Below are positions 5,455 through 7,040 of a stretch of 7,040 bases of DNA, in pieces. Positions within the stretch are counted from its first letter, which is position 1; the number at the start of each line of letters is the position of its first letter. The stretch lies in NCBI GenBank assembly GCA_002410715.1, contig DHOG01000078.1, positions 1,674-8,713 on the forward strand. The letters are read 5' to 3'. Origin of the DNA: Ruminococcaceae bacterium UBA5396 (GTDB lineage Bacteria > Bacillota > Clostridia > Oscillospirales > Acutalibacteraceae). Both the position numbers and the translations under genes were made by a program. Under the pieces are notes generated by a model. That model was not told the DNA's origin. It saw only the letters and a program-made list of their open reading frames with translations, and did not search any database.

Positions 5455-5466
5455 TATACATGTATA
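5455..5466. promoter_or_regulatory. 12-bp perfect palindrome, candidate regulator operator
   Basis: TATACATGTATA is a perfect palindrome, followed at once by a further half site in TAGATGTATATT (5467-5478). GntR-type and AraR-type winged-helix domains bind short TGTA/TACA palindromes of this style, and a gene for such a regulator starts 343 bases downstream. Binding by that protein is an inference. Confidence 0.35.
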
Positions 5467-5578
5467 TAGATGTATATTTAATGTTAAAATCAAGCAAAAA
5501 ACTATAACGCAAGTTTAATAGAGGGAGAATTATCAATGCGCTGCGCGTCTCTTCCTGATTTGACAGTAGCCCGCGTTC

Positions 5579-5602
5579 AACCTGGAGGCCAGAGGTTTTT
5601 TT
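5579..5602 (+). terminator. Terminator-like hairpin with T7 tract
   Basis: AACCTGG (5579-5585) pairs with CC (5589-5590) and, across a two-base AG bulge, with AGGTT (5593-5597). Seven T (5596-5602) follow at the base of the stem. The stem is short and bulged, so strength is uncertain. It would stop transcripts before the regulator gene or act as an attenuator. Confidence 0.4.
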
Positions 5603-5666
5603 AGGGCTGGGAGGTGATGACCAAAAGAAAAGTACGAGTTCATTTCCGTGCACAGCGACTGTTGTC

Positions 5667-5684
5667 ACTCGGCGATGGCCGAGT
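5667..5684 (+). terminator. Seven-pair perfect hairpin
   Basis: ACTCGGC (5667-5673) and GCCGAGT (5678-5684) pair perfectly around GATG, followed by TATTTG. The G+C-rich stem fits a terminator but the U tract is poor. It lies 125 bases before the regulator start. Confidence 0.3.
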
Positions 5685-5808
5685 TATTTGAAAGCGGACG
5701 CCGACCAGCAGAAAGAGAGCAGGCTGTGAGCCGGGTGTGTTTGTGAAATATTACCAGCATAGGCAGGGAACCTGAAGTTTAATCATTAATTTTGAAGGTG
5801 AAGGTATA

Positions 5809-6933
5809 ATGATAACAAAGACCAGTCCCATCCCGCTTTACATACAAATCAGCAATTATTTGCGATCAGCCATTGAAAGAGGGCTTTTCAAAGCTGATGA
5901 GAGGATCCCCTCTGAGCTGGAACTTGCCGGCAGATACCAAGTGAATCGCCTCACAGCCAGGAAAGCCATTACCACTTTGGTGGAAGCGGGACTTCTCTAC
6001 AGAGTGCATGGCAAAGGAACATTTGTGGCGCCACATTCCCAAAGGGGAACCATCGGGTTGGCACAGCCGTTTATTTCTTTTGTGGCCCCGTTCCTTTACG
6101 ATTACTACCAAATGGAAATCATCTCGGGTTTGGAGACTGTGCTGAAAGATTCCGGCTACAGGCTTGTTGTCTGCAATTCCAATCACGACAGCAAAGAGGA
6201 GGCGAGGCTTTTATTTGAGCAGCAGCAGTCCGGCTCTCAGGGAGTTGTGCTCTTCCCAACGGATGATTGTAATGCACAGACGTTAGTAAGCTTGCGGCAG
6301 GAGAAATTTCCCTTCGTGTTGGTGGATAGATATTTGGCCGATTTAGATTGCGATTATGTGGTTTCCGATAACTTTGGTGGCGCATACAACATTGTAACCC
6401 ATCTGGTGGAACACGGGCACAGGAAAATCGCCTTCCTGTCGCAGGAAAACCCTTGTTCGGCTGTGGTAGAACGTTTTCAGGGCTATCGGCAGGCGCTTGC
6501 TGACGCCAAGATCCAGCAAGAGTTTACCTACGCTAAACTTCCGGAATTAGGCGGAGTATACAAGGCGAATTTGACCAAACAGTATATCAAGCTTTTAGGA
6601 GAATATTTGCGACAAACTTCAGTTTCCGCCATTTTCGCGCAGAATGACATGATTGCGCTGGAGGTAATGAGAGTGGCGAAAATGTTGAAAATCGCGGTAC
6701 CGCAGCAAATTGCTGTGGTTGGGTTTGACGATATGCCTTACGGAGGGAGCTTAACCTTGACGACAGTCGCGCAGCGGAGAGTGGAAATCGGCAGACAGGC
6801 TGGCAAAGCCCTATTAGCCAAATTGCACGGACAGGAAAGCCGAAGCCATGTGGTTGTGCCCACAAAGATGATGATCCGCGAATCGTGCGGCTGCGAAGCC
6901 GAGCTGTTGAGGTCACAGGCGGGAATTGAATGA
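5809..6933 (+). CDS. GntR/LacI hybrid transcriptional regulator of sugar use (AraR-type architecture)
   Basis: The 374-residue protein has an N-terminal GntR winged helix-turn-helix and a LacI-type sugar-binding domain, the layout of Bacillus AraR. Residues about 8-73 carry IPLYIQISNYLRSAIERG, then RIPSELELAGRYQVNRLTAR, then KAITTLVEAGLLYRVHGKGTFV, a textbook GntR domain. Residues about 85-370 match the periplasmic-binding-like fold: SFVAPFLYDYYQMEIISGLE, GVVLFPTD, FPFVLVDRYL, VVSDNFGGAYNIVTHLVEHGH, IAFLSQ, VVERFQGYRQAL, AIFAQNDMIALEVMR, IAVVGFDDMPYGG, then LTTVAQ and IRESCGC at the end. It should repress sugar genes until a sugar binds; which sugar cannot be told. The start at ATG 5809 has GAAGGTGAAGG just upstream. 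The next gene, 69 bases on, is likely a transporter component and its probable target. Confidence 0.92.
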   Translation: MITKTSPIPLYIQISNYLRSAIERGLFKADERIPSELELAGRYQVNRLTARKAITTLVEAGLLYRVHGKGTFVAPHSQRGTIGLAQPFISFVAPFLYDYYQMEIISGLETVLKDSGYRLVVCNSNHDSKEEARLLFEQQQSGSQGVVLFPTDDCNAQTLVSLRQEKFPFVLVDRYLADLDCDYVVSDNFGGAYNIVTHLVEHGHRKIAFLSQENPCSAVVERFQGYRQALADAKIQQEFTYAKLPELGGVYKANLTKQYIKLLGEYLRQTSVSAIFAQNDMIALEVMRVAKMLKIAVPQQIAVVGFDDMPYGGSLTLTTVAQRRVEIGRQAGKALLAKLHGQESRSHVVVPTKMMIRESCGCEAELLRSQAGIE

Positions 6934-6945
6934 TATTCGGGGTGG

Positions 6946-6974
6946 TGATGCTATCATCATAGAGCTAACGCTCT
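6946..6974 (+). promoter_or_regulatory. Two small inverted repeats between regulator and next gene
   Basis: TGATG (6946-6950) and CATCA (6955-6959) flank CTAT, and AGAGC (6961-6965) and GCTCT (6970-6974) flank TAAC. The arms are only five pairs each. They could form weak hairpins or an operator ahead of the transporter gene, or be chance. Confidence 0.25.
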
Positions 6975-7002
6975 GAAACTAATTCGACTGGAGGGCTCAT
7001 TC

Positions 7003-7040
7003 ATGAAGAAATGGTGGCTTTTATTGGTAGTTATAGCAGT
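7003..7040 (+). CDS. Start of a probable secreted solute-binding protein gene (partial)
   Basis: The ATG at 7003 follows GGAGGG (6990-6995) by seven bases. The visible residues, MKKWWLLLVVIA, are a basic start and a hydrophobic helix, like the MKKLWIVIAVIA start of the solute-binding protein at 178. This suggests a signal segment of a second sugar-binding protein in an operon downstream of its regulator. Only twelve full codons are present, so any secreted or membrane protein remains possible. Confidence 0.5.
   Translation, partial: MKKWWLLLVVIA

Larger units (their letters stand above)
5026..5808. other. Long stretch without a convincing gene, containing leader-like structures
   Basis: About 780 bases lack a supported gene. 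Short open frames exist (5234-5401, 5536-5604, 5620-5691 and 5621-5745), none with both a good start and a recognisable product. Structured elements listed separately are competing hairpins at 5123-5164, a 12-bp palindrome at 5455-5466, a hairpin with T7 at 5579-5602 and a seven-pair hairpin at 5667-5684. A seven-base pairing, AGGCAGT (5291-5297) with ACTGCCT (5342-5348), encloses TCCC/GGGA and CCGGC/GCTGG pairings. The stretch could be a mix of a regulatory region for 5809 and decayed DNA. Confidence 0.45.

Noticed and set aside
5426..5668. Minus-strand open frame of 80 codons in the non-coding stretch
   Set aside because: There is no ribosome binding site or recognisable domain, and it covers several hairpins and the palindrome, which better explain the sequence.
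1..7040. CRISPR array, tRNA or rRNA genes
   Set aside because: No regularly spaced repeats, tRNA cloverleaf arms or conserved rRNA segments were seen on either strand.

Overview
The window looks like chromosomal DNA of a low-to-moderate G+C member of the Bacillota (Firmicutes). The reasons are strong GGAGG-type ribosome binding sites before most genes, a GntR/LacI hybrid sugar regulator of the AraR type, ABC-type sugar-binding proteins, a CopZ-like copper chaperone and an IS3-family insertion sequence. No species can be named from the sequence alone.

Layout. Positions 1-1554 are the end of a carbohydrate-use locus: the last 43 codons of a protein with a CBM9-like sugar-binding module, then a complete extracellular solute-binding protein (178-1554) that carries an N-terminal membrane segment but no lipobox cysteine. 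A non-coding stretch with two hairpins follows (1555-1906). Positions 1907-3240 hold an apparently complete IS3-family element on the minus strand, with imperfect terminal inverted repeats, its own promoter, orfA, orfB and an in-phase A7 slippery site joining them. Its right end abuts the C-terminal part of an HD-GYP cyclic-di-GMP phosphodiesterase gene, which lacks its 5' part and is a pseudogene. A 375-base unrecognised stretch comes next, then a small copZ-like gene on the minus strand (4138-4347), then a decayed piece of a second, related IS3 element in the opposite orientation (about 4449-4725).

Positions 4726-5808 hold one convincing small gene, a 34-residue single-pass membrane peptide with a strong RBS (4921-5025), and otherwise about 780 bases without a clear gene. 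That stretch contains competing hairpins, a 12-bp palindrome that could be an operator, and a terminator-like hairpin that overlaps the end of a 22-codon ORF. At 5809-6933 lies the GntR/LacI-type regulator, followed 69 bases later by the start of a gene (7003 onward) whose first 12 codons resemble the signal segment of the upstream solute-binding protein. The regulator probably controls that downstream transport operon.

Overall, two sugar-transport loci are separated by a scarred accessory stretch in which IS3-type insertions, deletions and gene decay have left an orphan metallochaperone, a beheaded signalling gene and unexplained non-coding DNA. I see no clear new multi-gene system. The best leads are the 34-residue membrane peptide and the structured leader-like DNA at 5120-5700.
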